Shown: positions 51,160-59,421 of the stretch, piece after piece | Layout of the letters: every line of letters starts with the position of its first letter | Position numbering within the stretch: the stretch's first letter is position 1 | Assembly: GCA_015231795.1 (NCBI GenBank) | Contig: JADGAX010000002.1 | Span: 124,001-188,000, forward strand | Source: Alphaproteobacteria bacterium | Lineage (GTDB): Bacteria; Pseudomonadota; Alphaproteobacteria; Rhodospirillales; WMHbin7 | Direction of reading: 5' to 3' | Length of the DNA stretch: 64,000 nucleotides | Notes under the pieces: generated by a model | The model's database searches: none | Seen by the model: the letters and a program-made list of their open reading frames with translations, nothing else | What the model was told of the DNA's origin: nothing | Program-made: the position numbers and the translations under genes

Positions 51160-52412
51160 CCGTCTCAGCGAACGAACTTTGCCATCGCAGAACGGGCTGC
51201 CGCCTGTGCGGCTCGGACCGCCTGAGCCTTGTGCTGAAGCTGGCGCCGACACCGCCCGCCAACGCCTTTGTTCCGGCAAAAGAACTGGCCGTCGCGCAAC
51301 CTTGCTTTCCCCTGGATGTCTTCTTCTGCGAGGACTGCAAGCACGTTCAGTTGCTAGACGTCGTCGATCCCAGGCATCTGTTTGAAAAGTACGTTTACGT
51401 TTCGGGCACCTCGCCGGTTTTCGTCAAGCATTTCGAGGACTATGCCGCCGATCTGTGCCAACGCTTCAAGCCCAGCGACGGCGCGCTGGCCTTCGATATC
51501 GGATCGAATGACGGCACGCTGCTGAGGGCTTTCAAGGCGCAAGGGCTTAGGGTGCTGGGCATCGATCCGGCCATCGAGATCGCCAAGCGCGCGACCGGTG
51601 CTGGCATCGAGACCATCGCGGGATTCTTTACGCCCGAGCAGGCGCAAGAAATCCGCAGCCAGCATGGCCCGGCGACTATGATCACCGCCAACAACGTCTT
51701 CGCCCATATCGACGATCTGGGCGGCGTGGCGGATGGAATCGCCACCTTGCTGGCGCCCGACGGCGTCTTCGCCTTCGAAGTCTCCTATCTGAAGGACGTC
51801 GTCGAAAAGACGCTGTTTGACACCATCTATCACGAACATCTGGATTACCACTCGGTCATTCCCCTGATCGGCTTCTTGAAGCGCCATGGATTGGAGCTGA
51901 TCGAGGCGCTGCCAGTCGATTCGCACGGCGGTTCCTTGCGCGGCATCGCCAAACTGGCGGGCGGATCGTGGCCGGTCGGCGGATCGGTCGCCAAAGCGAT
52001 TGCGCAAGAAAGCGCTATGGGGCTGGACAAGGCCGAGACCTTCCGCCAGTTCGCGGCCGATATCGAAGCCAAGAAGCAAAAGTTGAACGCGGTTCTGAAG
52101 GGCTTCAAGGCCGAAGGCAAGAAAATCGCCGCCTTTGGCGCCCCGGCCAAAGCCACCACCTTGATGTATCATTTCGGCATCGGCGCCGATCTGGTTGACT
52201 TCATCATCGACGACAGCCCGTTGAAGCAAGGTCTTTTCTCGCCGGGCATGCATATCCCCGTCCTGCCGGGCAGCGCCATCGTAGAAAAAAAGCCTGATAT
52301 CCTGGTCATCTTGGCCTGGAATTTCGCCGCACCAATCATCGCCAAGAATCAGTCCTTCCGCGAAGCGGGCGGACGGTTCGTGATCCCCCTTCCCGAAGTC
52401 GAGGTCGTATAA
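51156..52412 (+). CDS. NDP-hexose C-methyltransferase (TylCIII/TcaB9-like)
   Basis: A 418-residue, three-part enzyme: N-terminal zinc domain (CRLCGSDRLSL, CEDCKHVQLLD), a SAM-binding domain with AFDIGSNDGTLLRAF, the catalytic-loop motif IYHEHLDYHS (Tyr/His/Glu/His), and a C-terminal Rossmann-like domain (AAFGAPAKATTLMYHF). The layout is that of C3-methyltransferases acting on TDP/UDP-4-keto-sugars. It implies a branched C-methyl sugar in the glycan. GTG 51156 overlaps the cupin stop; it ends overlapping the next ATG by 1 base. Confidence 0.88.
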   Translation: MTVSANELCHRRTGCRLCGSDRLSLVLKLAPTPPANAFVPAKELAVAQPCFPLDVFFCEDCKHVQLLDVVDPRHLFEKYVYVSGTSPVFVKHFEDYAADLCQRFKPSDGALAFDIGSNDGTLLRAFKAQGLRVLGIDPAIEIAKRATGAGIETIAGFFTPEQAQEIRSQHGPATMITANNVFAHIDDLGGVADGIATLLAPDGVFAFEVSYLKDVVEKTLFDTIYHEHLDYHSVIPLIGFLKRHGLELIEALPVDSHGGSLRGIAKLAGGSWPVGGSVAKAIAQESAMGLDKAETFRQFAADIEAKKQKLNAVLKGFKAEGKKIAAFGAPAKATTLMYHFGIGADLVDFIIDDSPLKQGLFSPGMHIPVLPGSAIVEKKPDILVILAWNFAAPIIAKNQSFREAGGRFVIPLPEVEVV

Positions 52413-53470
52413 TGGAAGAGTTTCTCTTAAAGTCGGACGTGCAGGAAATCGCCGAGCGTCTGCGTGGACCCGCCCAGGATTTCGCGGGCAAGACGGTGCT
52501 GCTGACCGGCGGACGCGGCTTTCTTGGCCGCTACTTCATGGAAGTCTTTGCCGAAATGAACAAGTACCTGCCAAAGCCGGTGACTTTGGTGGCCCTTGAC
52601 AATCTGATCACGGCAGGCAAGGAAGGTGCGAAGGTGGCCGAGTACCCGCACACCACCTTCTTCCAGCACGACGTCATCAAGCCCTATAAGTGGAAGGGCC
52701 CGCTGCATTACGTGATCCAGGCGGCGGGCATCGCCAGCCCCTTCTATTATCGCGCCTATCCGCTGGAGACGCTTGACGTCGCCATCAACGGCACGCGCAA
52801 CATGCTGGAGCTGGCAGAGAAGCATCAGGCGCGCTTCACCTTCTTCTCGTCATCCGAAATTTATGGCGATCCCGATCCCAAAAGCGTTCCGACGCAAGAA
52901 TCCTATCGCGGTTACGTTTCGTGCCAAGGTCCGCGTTCTTGCTATGACGAAAGCAAGCGCGTCGGCGAAACCCTGTGCTACATCTTCCATGAAAAGCACG
53001 GCACCCATACGAACTGCATCCGCCCCTTCAACGTGTTCGGTCCCGGGATGCAGGAAACCGACTATCGCGTATTGCCCAACTTCGGCAATCACATCAAGGG
53101 CAATCGCCCGGTCAGCGTTTACGGCAGCGGCAATCAGACGCGCACCTTCTGCTACATCACCGACGCCATGGTGGGCTTCTTGCTGACCATCCTGAAGGGC
53201 GTGCCGGGCGAGTCCTACAACATCGGCAATCCAAAGCCGGAAATCTCCATGCTGGAGCTGGTCAAGCATATCGAAACCGTGCTGGAACGCCCCGTGCCCT
53301 GCAACGTCATCGAGTATCCCGACAGCTATCCGGCAGACGAACCCAACCGGCGCTGCCCGGACATCAGAAAGGCCCGCCTGCAGTTGGGCTATGAGCCTTC
53401 GGTCGATCTGAACGAGGGGCTAAAGCGCTTCTTCACCTGGTCGAACCGCGTTTACACCGGCGAGCCGTGA
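52412..53470 (+). CDS. NAD-dependent epimerase/dehydratase, UDP-glucuronate decarboxylase-like
   Basis: A 352-residue extended SDR: TGGRGFLGRYF (NAD site), FFSSSEIYGDP (Ser), and QGPRSCYDESKRVGETLCY carrying YxxxK. The last stretch is typical of UDP-xylose synthase and related 4,6-dehydratases; PNFGNHI and GSGNQTRTFCYITD follow as usual. It most likely gives a 4-keto or pentose nucleotide sugar used by the neighbouring C-methyltransferase and cupin. The exact reaction is not certain. Confidence 0.85.
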   Translation: MEEFLLKSDVQEIAERLRGPAQDFAGKTVLLTGGRGFLGRYFMEVFAEMNKYLPKPVTLVALDNLITAGKEGAKVAEYPHTTFFQHDVIKPYKWKGPLHYVIQAAGIASPFYYRAYPLETLDVAINGTRNMLELAEKHQARFTFFSSSEIYGDPDPKSVPTQESYRGYVSCQGPRSCYDESKRVGETLCYIFHEKHGTHTNCIRPFNVFGPGMQETDYRVLPNFGNHIKGNRPVSVYGSGNQTRTFCYITDAMVGFLLTILKGVPGESYNIGNPKPEISMLELVKHIETVLERPVPCNVIEYPDSYPADEPNRRCPDIRKARLQLGYEPSVDLNEGLKRFFTWSNRVYTGEP

Positions 53471-54405
53471 TTAAACTTGGCCTGATCGGGGCGGGCCGCT
53501 GGGGCCGCAATTACATCCGCACCATTGCGGCGATGCAGGGCGTGCGTCTTGATCTGGTGGCTAGCCAGAATCCGGAAACGGCGGCCCTGGTTCCCGAAGG
53601 CTGCCGCGTGGTTCCCGATTGGCAGAGCGTGGCCCAAGCACCCGGCATCCAAGGGCTGATCGTGGCGACGCCACCCGCCCTGCATGCCGAGATGGCGACG
53701 GTGGCGATCGAAGTGGGCCTGCCTGTCCTGATCGAAAAGCCGCTGACGCTTTCGCTGGCCGAGGCCTCGAAGCTGCGCGGTCTGGCCGCCGAGCGCTCCA
53801 GCTTCGTCATGGTCGATCATACGCATCTTTACAATCCGGCCTTCCGAGCACTCGGCGAGCTTGGCCTGCATCTGGGCCGCCTGAAAGCCATGTGGGGCGA
53901 GGCGGGAAATTACGGGCCGTTTCGCAAGGATGCGGATGTCTTGTGGGATTGGGGCTGCCATGACGTGGCGATGTGCCTCAACCTCGCTGGACGAATGCCG
54001 GACAAGGTTGCCGCCAAGCGACTTCAAGACAAGGCGATCGAAGGCGGCATTGCTCAGGATATCGAGCTTTCCTTGGCTTTTCCCCAGGAGATCGAAGCCA
54101 GGATCGAGCTGTCGAATCTGCGGGCCGAGAAGCGTCGGCGTTTCACCGCCTATTTCGATTTGGCGACGTTGCTTTTCGACGATCTCGCCCCCAATAAATT
54201 GGTTCTGCATCCCCCGTCCGACTCGTTCGCGCGTCCCGAGGGAGAGGGCGAAGCCATCGACATCGCGCCGACCTCTCCGCTGGAACTGGTGGTCCGCGAA
54301 TTCACGGACGCCATCAAGTTCGAGCGCGAGGATTTGCACAATCTGGATCATGCCGTCGCGGTCGTCGCCGTGCTGGAAGAGGCCCAAAGGCGGATGAAAT
54401 CATGA
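53467..54405 (+). CDS. Gfo/Idh/MocA-family oxidoreductase (third)
   Basis: A 312-residue oxidoreductase with GLIGAGRWGRNYIRT, VLIEKPLTLS with the EKP Lys at about residue 96, and a shorter C-terminal domain than the pair at 30700-32846 (VLWDWGCHDVAMCLNLAG). It probably reduces the 4-keto-sugar made by the preceding genes. GTG 53467 is set by the 4-base overlap. Confidence 0.85.
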   Translation: MIKLGLIGAGRWGRNYIRTIAAMQGVRLDLVASQNPETAALVPEGCRVVPDWQSVAQAPGIQGLIVATPPALHAEMATVAIEVGLPVLIEKPLTLSLAEASKLRGLAAERSSFVMVDHTHLYNPAFRALGELGLHLGRLKAMWGEAGNYGPFRKDADVLWDWGCHDVAMCLNLAGRMPDKVAAKRLQDKAIEGGIAQDIELSLAFPQEIEARIELSNLRAEKRRRFTAYFDLATLLFDDLAPNKLVLHPPSDSFARPEGEGEAIDIAPTSPLELVVREFTDAIKFEREDLHNLDHAVAVVAVLEEAQRRMKS

Positions 54406-55124
54406 CGGAAACACCCATGCGCAAATTGTCCATCGTTATTCCCTGTTACAACGAAGAGGCGACGCTGGAAGCCATTGTCCAGCGCGTGTTTGCAGCTGAC
54501 GTGTCGGGCATGGAGCGCGAACTGCTGATCGTCGATGATGGTTCGCGCGATAGGTCTGTCGCCATCGCCAAGCAATTAGCCGCCAAGCATCCTGAAATTC
54601 GCGTGCTTGAGCACGGCGCAAACCAGGGCAAGGGCGCCGCGCTGCGCACTGGTTTCGCACAGGCTAGCGGCGACGTGGTTCTGGTGCAGGATGCCGATTT
54701 GGAATATAACCCGGCGGAATATCCCCGGCTTTTGAAGCCCATCCTGGATGGCAGAGCGGATGTCGTCTTTGGCTCGCGTTTCAGATCCAGCGAGGAAATG
54801 CGCGTTCTATACTTCTGGCACTATGTCGCCAATATGGGCCTGACCCTGGCATCGAACATGCTGACTAATCTCAACCTGACCGACATGGAAACTTGCTACA
54901 AGTTATTCCGCCGCGAGATTATTCAGGGCATCCATATCAAGGAAAACCGCTTCGGTTTCGAGCCGGAAATCACCGCCAAGATCGCGCATCTCGATCCTCA
55001 ACCCCGCATCTACGAAGTGGGTATCAGCTATTCAGGCCGCACCTACAAGGAAGGCAAGAAGATCGGCTGGAAAGATGGCGTGCGCGCCCTGTGGTGCATT
55101 TTCTACTACAATCTTTTCCGCTGA
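54402..55124 (+). CDS. Family 2 glycosyltransferase, polyprenyl-phosphate sugar type (DPM1-like, second)
   Basis: A 240-residue GT2 with LSIVIPCYNEEATLEAIV, IVDDGSRDRS, GKGAALRTGF and QDADLEYNPAEYP, then TNLNLTDMETCYKLFRRE. It is the standard soluble undecaprenyl-phosphate sugar synthase layout and the close relative of 38898. Both copies lie upstream of a heparinase/AsnB pair. A 23-base gap separates it from the second asnB. Confidence 0.9.
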   Translation: MTETPMRKLSIVIPCYNEEATLEAIVQRVFAADVSGMERELLIVDDGSRDRSVAIAKQLAAKHPEIRVLEHGANQGKGAALRTGFAQASGDVVLVQDADLEYNPAEYPRLLKPILDGRADVVFGSRFRSSEEMRVLYFWHYVANMGLTLASNMLTNLNLTDMETCYKLFRREIIQGIHIKENRFGFEPEITAKIAHLDPQPRIYEVGISYSGRTYKEGKKIGWKDGVRALWCIFYYNLFR

Positions 55125-55147
55125 CATATCCATAAGCGCCCCCTGAC

Positions 55148-56995
55148 ATGTGCGGCATAGCCGGACTTTCAAACGCAACGCCCTCTTTGCTAAAGGAGAT
55201 GGTCGAGCGGTTGGCGCATCGCGGCCCCGACGGCGACGGCGTCTGGACGGATTCGCAATCCGGCCTGGGTCTGATTCATACGCGCTTGGCCATCATCGAT
55301 CTGTCGCACGGCGGCGCGCAGCCCATGCATTCGCCCTGCCAGCGCTATGTGATCGTCTTCAACGGCGAAATCTATAACCACAAGGAATTGCGCGGCGAGC
55401 TGGAACGCCAAGGCGAAGTCTTTTCATCGACCAGCGACACCGAGGTTTTGCTGCGCCTGATGATGCGGGAAGGCAAGCAGGCCCTTTCCAAGCTGGTCGG
55501 CATGTTCGCCTTTGCCTTATGGGACAATGAAGCCCGCGAACTGTTTCTGGCCCGCGACGCTCTCGGCATCAAGCCGCTGCTCTATGCTGCCTTGCCAAAG
55601 GGCGGCCTTGCCTTCGCCTCGGAACTGCTGGCTTTGGTGCATGTTCCAGGGGTCGACATCTCAATCGACCGACAAGCGCTCAGCGAATATCTGGCCTGCC
55701 TTTATGTGCCAGCGCCACGCACGATCTATGCAGGCATCAAGAAATTGCCGCCCGGTTGCTGGCTAAGCTGGAAGCCGGGCCAAGAACCGGCAACGGGGAC
55801 ATGGTGGCGACCGGGCTTTTCTGGCGACTCCCATATCCGATCCGTCGCCGACGCCACCGAACATTTGATGCCGCATCTTCGCCGCGCCGTTCGGGGTTGC
55901 CTGGTTTCGGATGTCGAGGTTGGTTGCTTCCTATCGGGCGGCATCGATAGTGGCGTCATCGCCGCCCTGATGGCCGAGGCCGCCCAGGAAAGGCAGGCCC
56001 CGCCGCCCCGCTCCTTCACCATGACCTTCGAGGAAGGCTTGTATGACGAGCGTGAGGCGGCGGCGCTGACCGCCAAGCATGTCGGCACGCGCCATCAGGA
56101 GCTTCCAGCACTACCCCGCGCAGCCGACTCCTTGCCCGCCATGGTGCGCGCTTTTGGCGAACCCTTTGGCAATCCAACCGCCCTGCTGATCTACGAATTG
56201 TCGCGCCGCGCGCGCTCGGAAGTCAGCGTCGCCCTGGTCGGCGATGGGGGCGATGAAGTCTTTGCAGGCTATCCCCGCCATCAAGGCGCTTTGCTGGCGG
56301 ACGACACCCTTAAATTCATCCCCGAGTTTTTGCGCCGAAACATTGCGGCGCTGATTCCCGAAAGCCAATCCGGGCTGCATGCATTAAGAAGGGCGCGCGA
56401 GTTTCTCTCATCACCGGCCGATCCGGCGCAGCGCTATGCCTCGTGGGTCGAATATTTCTCGCCCCTGGAAAGACAGCAATTGCTGGGGCTGGATGAAACG
56501 CCCACGCGCCCCATTGCCGATCTCTATCGATCGCTGCCGCAGAAGCCGCTTCTCGATTGCGTACAGGCCACCGATTTACTGTCCTTCCTGCCGGGAAACC
56601 TTCTCGCTTACGGCGACGCCATGAGCATGGCGCATGCCTTGGAGCTGCGCTTGCCGCTGCTTGATCATCGCCTTGTCGAGGCGGTCAGCGCCATCCCCGC
56701 GAAATTGCGCTTCGCCAACGGCAAGAAGACGCTTTTGAAGGCCTGCGCTCAATCGCTGCTTCCCGGCGAGATCGTCAATCGGCCCAAACTTGGCTTCAAT
56801 CCGCCGATGGCCAAATGGCTACGAACCGACTTGCGACCGCTGGTTCGCACTTATTTGACCCCAGAACGCATGGAACGCCTCGGCATCAATTGGGAGCCGG
56901 TGCGCGCTCTGTTGCACGAGCGCGTCCGCGACAATTCGCTTAAAATATGGGCCTTGCTTGTCCTGTCGGCCTGGCAGGAGACCTTCGACCGGTGA
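55148..56995 (+). CDS. asnB: Asparagine synthase (glutamine-hydrolysing) homologue (second)
   Basis: A 615-residue AsnB-type protein with Cys2 (MCGIAG), HRGPDGDGVW, NGEIYNHKEL, the PP-loop FLSGGIDSGVIAAL and VGDGGDEVFAGYPRH. Both domains are complete. It is clearly diverged from the 42792 copy, so they probably amidate different substrates. Gene order here is asnB then heparinase, the reverse of the first module. GTG of the next gene overlaps its stop. Confidence 0.9.
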   Translation: MCGIAGLSNATPSLLKEMVERLAHRGPDGDGVWTDSQSGLGLIHTRLAIIDLSHGGAQPMHSPCQRYVIVFNGEIYNHKELRGELERQGEVFSSTSDTEVLLRLMMREGKQALSKLVGMFAFALWDNEARELFLARDALGIKPLLYAALPKGGLAFASELLALVHVPGVDISIDRQALSEYLACLYVPAPRTIYAGIKKLPPGCWLSWKPGQEPATGTWWRPGFSGDSHIRSVADATEHLMPHLRRAVRGCLVSDVEVGCFLSGGIDSGVIAALMAEAAQERQAPPPRSFTMTFEEGLYDEREAAALTAKHVGTRHQELPALPRAADSLPAMVRAFGEPFGNPTALLIYELSRRARSEVSVALVGDGGDEVFAGYPRHQGALLADDTLKFIPEFLRRNIAALIPESQSGLHALRRAREFLSSPADPAQRYASWVEYFSPLERQQLLGLDETPTRPIADLYRSLPQKPLLDCVQATDLLSFLPGNLLAYGDAMSMAHALELRLPLLDHRLVEAVSAIPAKLRFANGKKTLLKACAQSLLPGEIVNRPKLGFNPPMAKWLRTDLRPLVRTYLTPERMERLGINWEPVRALLHERVRDNSLKIWALLVLSAWQETFDR

Positions 56996-58581
56996 GCATC
57001 GGCCAGACGCTGCGTTGGGCCGTCCATCTTAGGCCCAGCCAAATTTTCTGGCGTCTACTGCGCAGGACGCAGCGGCGTTTCTTGAAGATGCCGAGCGGTC
57101 ATGCGGAGATGCCGGTTTGCTTTCCCGCCGACCCCTGGCCGGGCAATGCCGAAAACGGCAAGCGCATTGCCGACGATGGCGTGATTCGGCTTCTCAATCT
57201 AGAACATGCCCTGGCGGCGCCCATCGACTGGACGCCACAGGATAAGGACGCGCTGTGGCGTTTTACCCTGAATTATTTTGAATGGCTGGCCGATCTCAAG
57301 GCGGCGGACAGGCCGCAAACGGCGCGGGATATGATCTTGGATTGGATCGCGGGCAACCGCGACCCACGCAAGGAGACATGGCATCCCTATCCTTTGTCCT
57401 TGCGTCTTTTCGCTTGGTTGAGATTCGCGCCATGGATACTCGAAGGTTCTGATCAGAAGTTTGAACGGTCCTTTCTGTCAAGCCTCGACGCCCATGCCGA
57501 TTTGCTGGCGCGTATGATCGAATATGACGTCGGCGGCAATCATCTGATCAAGAATCTGAAAGGGTTGATCGCAGCGGCAGCTTGCCTGCCATCGCATGCG
57601 CATCTGCGTGATCGCTGGATGACGGCGCTAAAGGAACAGATCGACGAGCAAATTCTGCCTGATGGCTTTCATTACGAACGCTCGCCCTCGTACCATCTTC
57701 AGGTGCTGATCGATCTGATCGACATTTCAGATCTTCTGGATGCTCCGCCTGCCTGGCTTTCCGACGCCATCTTGCGCATGTTGCCTGCGCTGTCCACCAT
57801 GCGCCACCCGGATGGCGGCTTAGCCTTGTTCAATGACGGCGATGTGGGCGACCCCAAATTGCTGGGCGCGCTGGACAGCCGCTTTGGCAAACCCGCCCCG
57901 CATCCCATGCTGCCCGACGCCGGGTATGCAAGGCTTGAAGTGGGCGATATGGTTGTCATTTTCGACGCAGGACTTTGCTGCCCAGACCATTTAACGGCGC
58001 ATGCGCATGCAGATACTTTGTCTTTTGAGATGTCGGTCGGCAAGGAGCGCGTGATCGTCAATGGCGGCACCTATGCTTATCAAGACCCCTTACGCAATCA
58101 CTTTCGCGGCACGGCGGCGCATTCGACCATTATGGTCAACAACGAGGATTGCGCGGAAGTGTTCGGAACCTTCCGGCTGGGACGACGGCCAAAGAAAGCC
58201 GAGCTGTTTTGGGATGGCGACTGGCTCGTCGGTCGCCATGACGGCTATCGGCATCTGGGGGTCACGGTTGAACGTCGTTTGCGGCTGACCGAAGAGGGGT
58301 TGGAAGGGAGAGATCGATTGCTGGGAAACAACCTCCTTCATTTCGGTTCGGCATTTATATCAATGCATAATACTAATTTTGAAAATCACAGTATGTATTC
58401 GCTAGCATTAAAACATAATGGCGGGTTCGTGCAGCACAAATGTAAGCTGGCGCCAACCTTTTTTAATATAATAGATTCAGAGGCGTTGTTGGTTTACTTA
58501 AATTATAAGCCGGTCTTAGCCGACAATAATCCAGAAGGCGTCGAAGCGCATGTCCTTCGCTGGACCTGGAGCAGGGGTTAG
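56992..58581 (+). CDS. Heparinase II/III family protein (second)
   Basis: A 529-residue protein: toroid domain (YDVGGNHLIKNLKGLIAA, DGFHYERSPSYHLQVL) and beta-sandwich (HLTAHAHADTLSFEMSV, IVNGGTYAYQD, AAHSTIMVNNEDCAEVF). Tyr/His residues used by heparinase lyases are kept. GTG 56992 overlaps the asnB stop; the open frame back to 56947 is inside asnB. The last 80 codons are strikingly A+T-rich (about 37-40% G+C in the two 60-base lines at 58381 and 58441, against 60% at 58141), as if the 3' end came from elsewhere. Confidence 0.85.
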   Translation: MSIGQTLRWAVHLRPSQIFWRLLRRTQRRFLKMPSGHAEMPVCFPADPWPGNAENGKRIADDGVIRLLNLEHALAAPIDWTPQDKDALWRFTLNYFEWLADLKAADRPQTARDMILDWIAGNRDPRKETWHPYPLSLRLFAWLRFAPWILEGSDQKFERSFLSSLDAHADLLARMIEYDVGGNHLIKNLKGLIAAAACLPSHAHLRDRWMTALKEQIDEQILPDGFHYERSPSYHLQVLIDLIDISDLLDAPPAWLSDAILRMLPALSTMRHPDGGLALFNDGDVGDPKLLGALDSRFGKPAPHPMLPDAGYARLEVGDMVVIFDAGLCCPDHLTAHAHADTLSFEMSVGKERVIVNGGTYAYQDPLRNHFRGTAAHSTIMVNNEDCAEVFGTFRLGRRPKKAELFWDGDWLVGRHDGYRHLGVTVERRLRLTEEGLEGRDRLLGNNLLHFGSAFISMHNTNFENHSMYSLALKHNGGFVQHKCKLAPTFFNIIDSEALLVYLNYKPVLADNNPEGVEAHVLRWTWSRG

Positions 58582-58613
58582 CGGCCGCCCACATGGCGAC
58601 GCCACGATTTGGT

Positions 58614-58625
58614 TATCGCGCGATA
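58614..58625. promoter_or_regulatory. Perfect 12-bp palindrome, candidate operator
   Basis: TATCGCGCGATA is a perfect inverted repeat in the 81-base gap before the regulator gene, ending 12 bases upstream of a TTGACA hexamer. Its size and position suit a dimeric winged-helix regulator, possibly the one encoded directly downstream. No experimental support is available from sequence alone. Confidence 0.35.
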
Positions 58626-58637
58626 TATATTCCCTCT

Positions 58638-58667
58638 TTGACAATCAAGGCTTGAGTGAATTATGGT
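58638..58667 (+). promoter_or_regulatory. Candidate sigma-70-type promoter for the regulator gene
   Basis: TTGACA (58638-58643) followed after 18 bases by TATGGT (58662-58667, four of six matches to TATAAT). The predicted start point falls near 58674, at ATG 58675, implying a leaderless message if this is the promoter. It is the only convincing -35 hexamer I noticed at a gene boundary in the window. Confidence 0.35.
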
Positions 58668-59349
58668 TCACGGCATGAATGAATCGGCGAGCGCCTCCAC
58701 TGGCCTTTCTTTTCCCACCGGGTCGGATGGTTCGTCCGGAGCGGACGCCGCCACCACGGTTCACCTGTTTTCCGAAATCGAGCAAGGCGGCACAATTTCC
58801 CAAGAGTCGATCGCCACCAAGCTGGGCATCGCCGTCGGCCTAACCAACGCCTACATCAAGAAATGCGTGCGCAAGGGCTACATCAAGATGCAGAGGGTCC
58901 CTGCGCGCCGGTATGCCTATTTCTTGACGCCTGCCGGTTTTGCGGAAAAGGCCTCGCTTACGGCAGAGTATCTGTCGCATTCCTTCAGTTTTTTTCGTCG
59001 CGCGCGCAGCCAATGTCAAGAGCAACTGGCCTACTGCGCAAGGCGGGGCTGGAACAGGGTGCTGCTGGCTGGCACCGGCGAACTGGCCGAGGTGGCGGTG
59101 CTGTCGGCGATGGAAATTCCAGAAGTCCGCCTTACCGGCATTTTGGCACCGGGCAAGAACATCGGCCACTTCGCTGGCCTGCCGGTTTTGTCCTCGGCGG
59201 GAGGCGATTTCGACGCTGTTCTCATCACTGACACGGCGCGCCCCCATGTAACTTATGAAAATCTGCGGCAGCAGATGAATGATGATCGCATCCTGCTGGT
59301 TCCTCTGCTGCACATTGTGCGCAAGGACTGTTCGGCGGCGGAACGCTAG
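58663..59349 (+). CDS. MarR-EPS-like winged-helix regulator with C-terminal Rossmann-like domain
   Basis: A 228-residue protein (224 if ATG 58675 is used). Residues about 30-100 form a winged helix: EIEQGGTISQESIATKLGI, a recognition helix with YIKKCVRKGYIKM, then YAYFLTPAGFAEKASLTAEYL, which resembles the EPS-associated MarR-like regulators found in polysaccharide loci. Residues about 118-215 look like a Rossmann domain of the PglD N-terminal type (VLLAGTGELAEVAVLSAMEI, GILAPGKNIGHFAGLPVL), which could sense a nucleotide sugar. It has its own apparent promoter and terminator between the 58-kb operon and four more glycan genes. Confidence 0.75.
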   Translation: MVHGMNESASASTGLSFPTGSDGSSGADAATTVHLFSEIEQGGTISQESIATKLGIAVGLTNAYIKKCVRKGYIKMQRVPARRYAYFLTPAGFAEKASLTAEYLSHSFSFFRRARSQCQEQLAYCARRGWNRVLLAGTGELAEVAVLSAMEIPEVRLTGILAPGKNIGHFAGLPVLSSAGGDFDAVLITDTARPHVTYENLRQQMNDDRILLVPLLHIVRKDCSAAER

Positions 59350-59367
59350 TTCCGCCTTTTTCTTTTT
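59337..59367 (+). terminator. Intrinsic (rho-independent) terminator
   Basis: GGCGGAAC (59337-59344) and GTTCCGCC (59349-59356) form a perfect 8-bp stem with a 4-base loop GCTA, followed by TTTTTCTTTTT. The regulator's TAG stop ends at the first base of the right arm, so the hairpin overlaps the end of the gene. It is the only classical terminator I found in the window. Confidence 0.9.
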
Positions 59368-59395
59368 GCGCTTCGGATGTTTTCACCCGAAGTGC
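59368..59395. other. Second inverted repeat downstream of the terminator
   Basis: GCGCTTCGG (59368-59376) pairs with CCGAAGTGC (59387-59395) with one G-T wobble and a 10-base loop. No T-tract follows. It lies in the 72-base gap before the next glycosyltransferase and may be a leader structure or a protein site. Confidence 0.35.
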
Positions 59396-59421
59396 GGTAG
59401 CGCGCCTGCTTTCGAACAAGG

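Noticed and set aside
51354-54387. Minus-strand open frames of about 300 codons opposite the C-methyltransferase and the third Gfo/Idh gene
   Set aside because: Both are mirror images of well-supported + strand genes, with no family motif and no ribosome-binding site.
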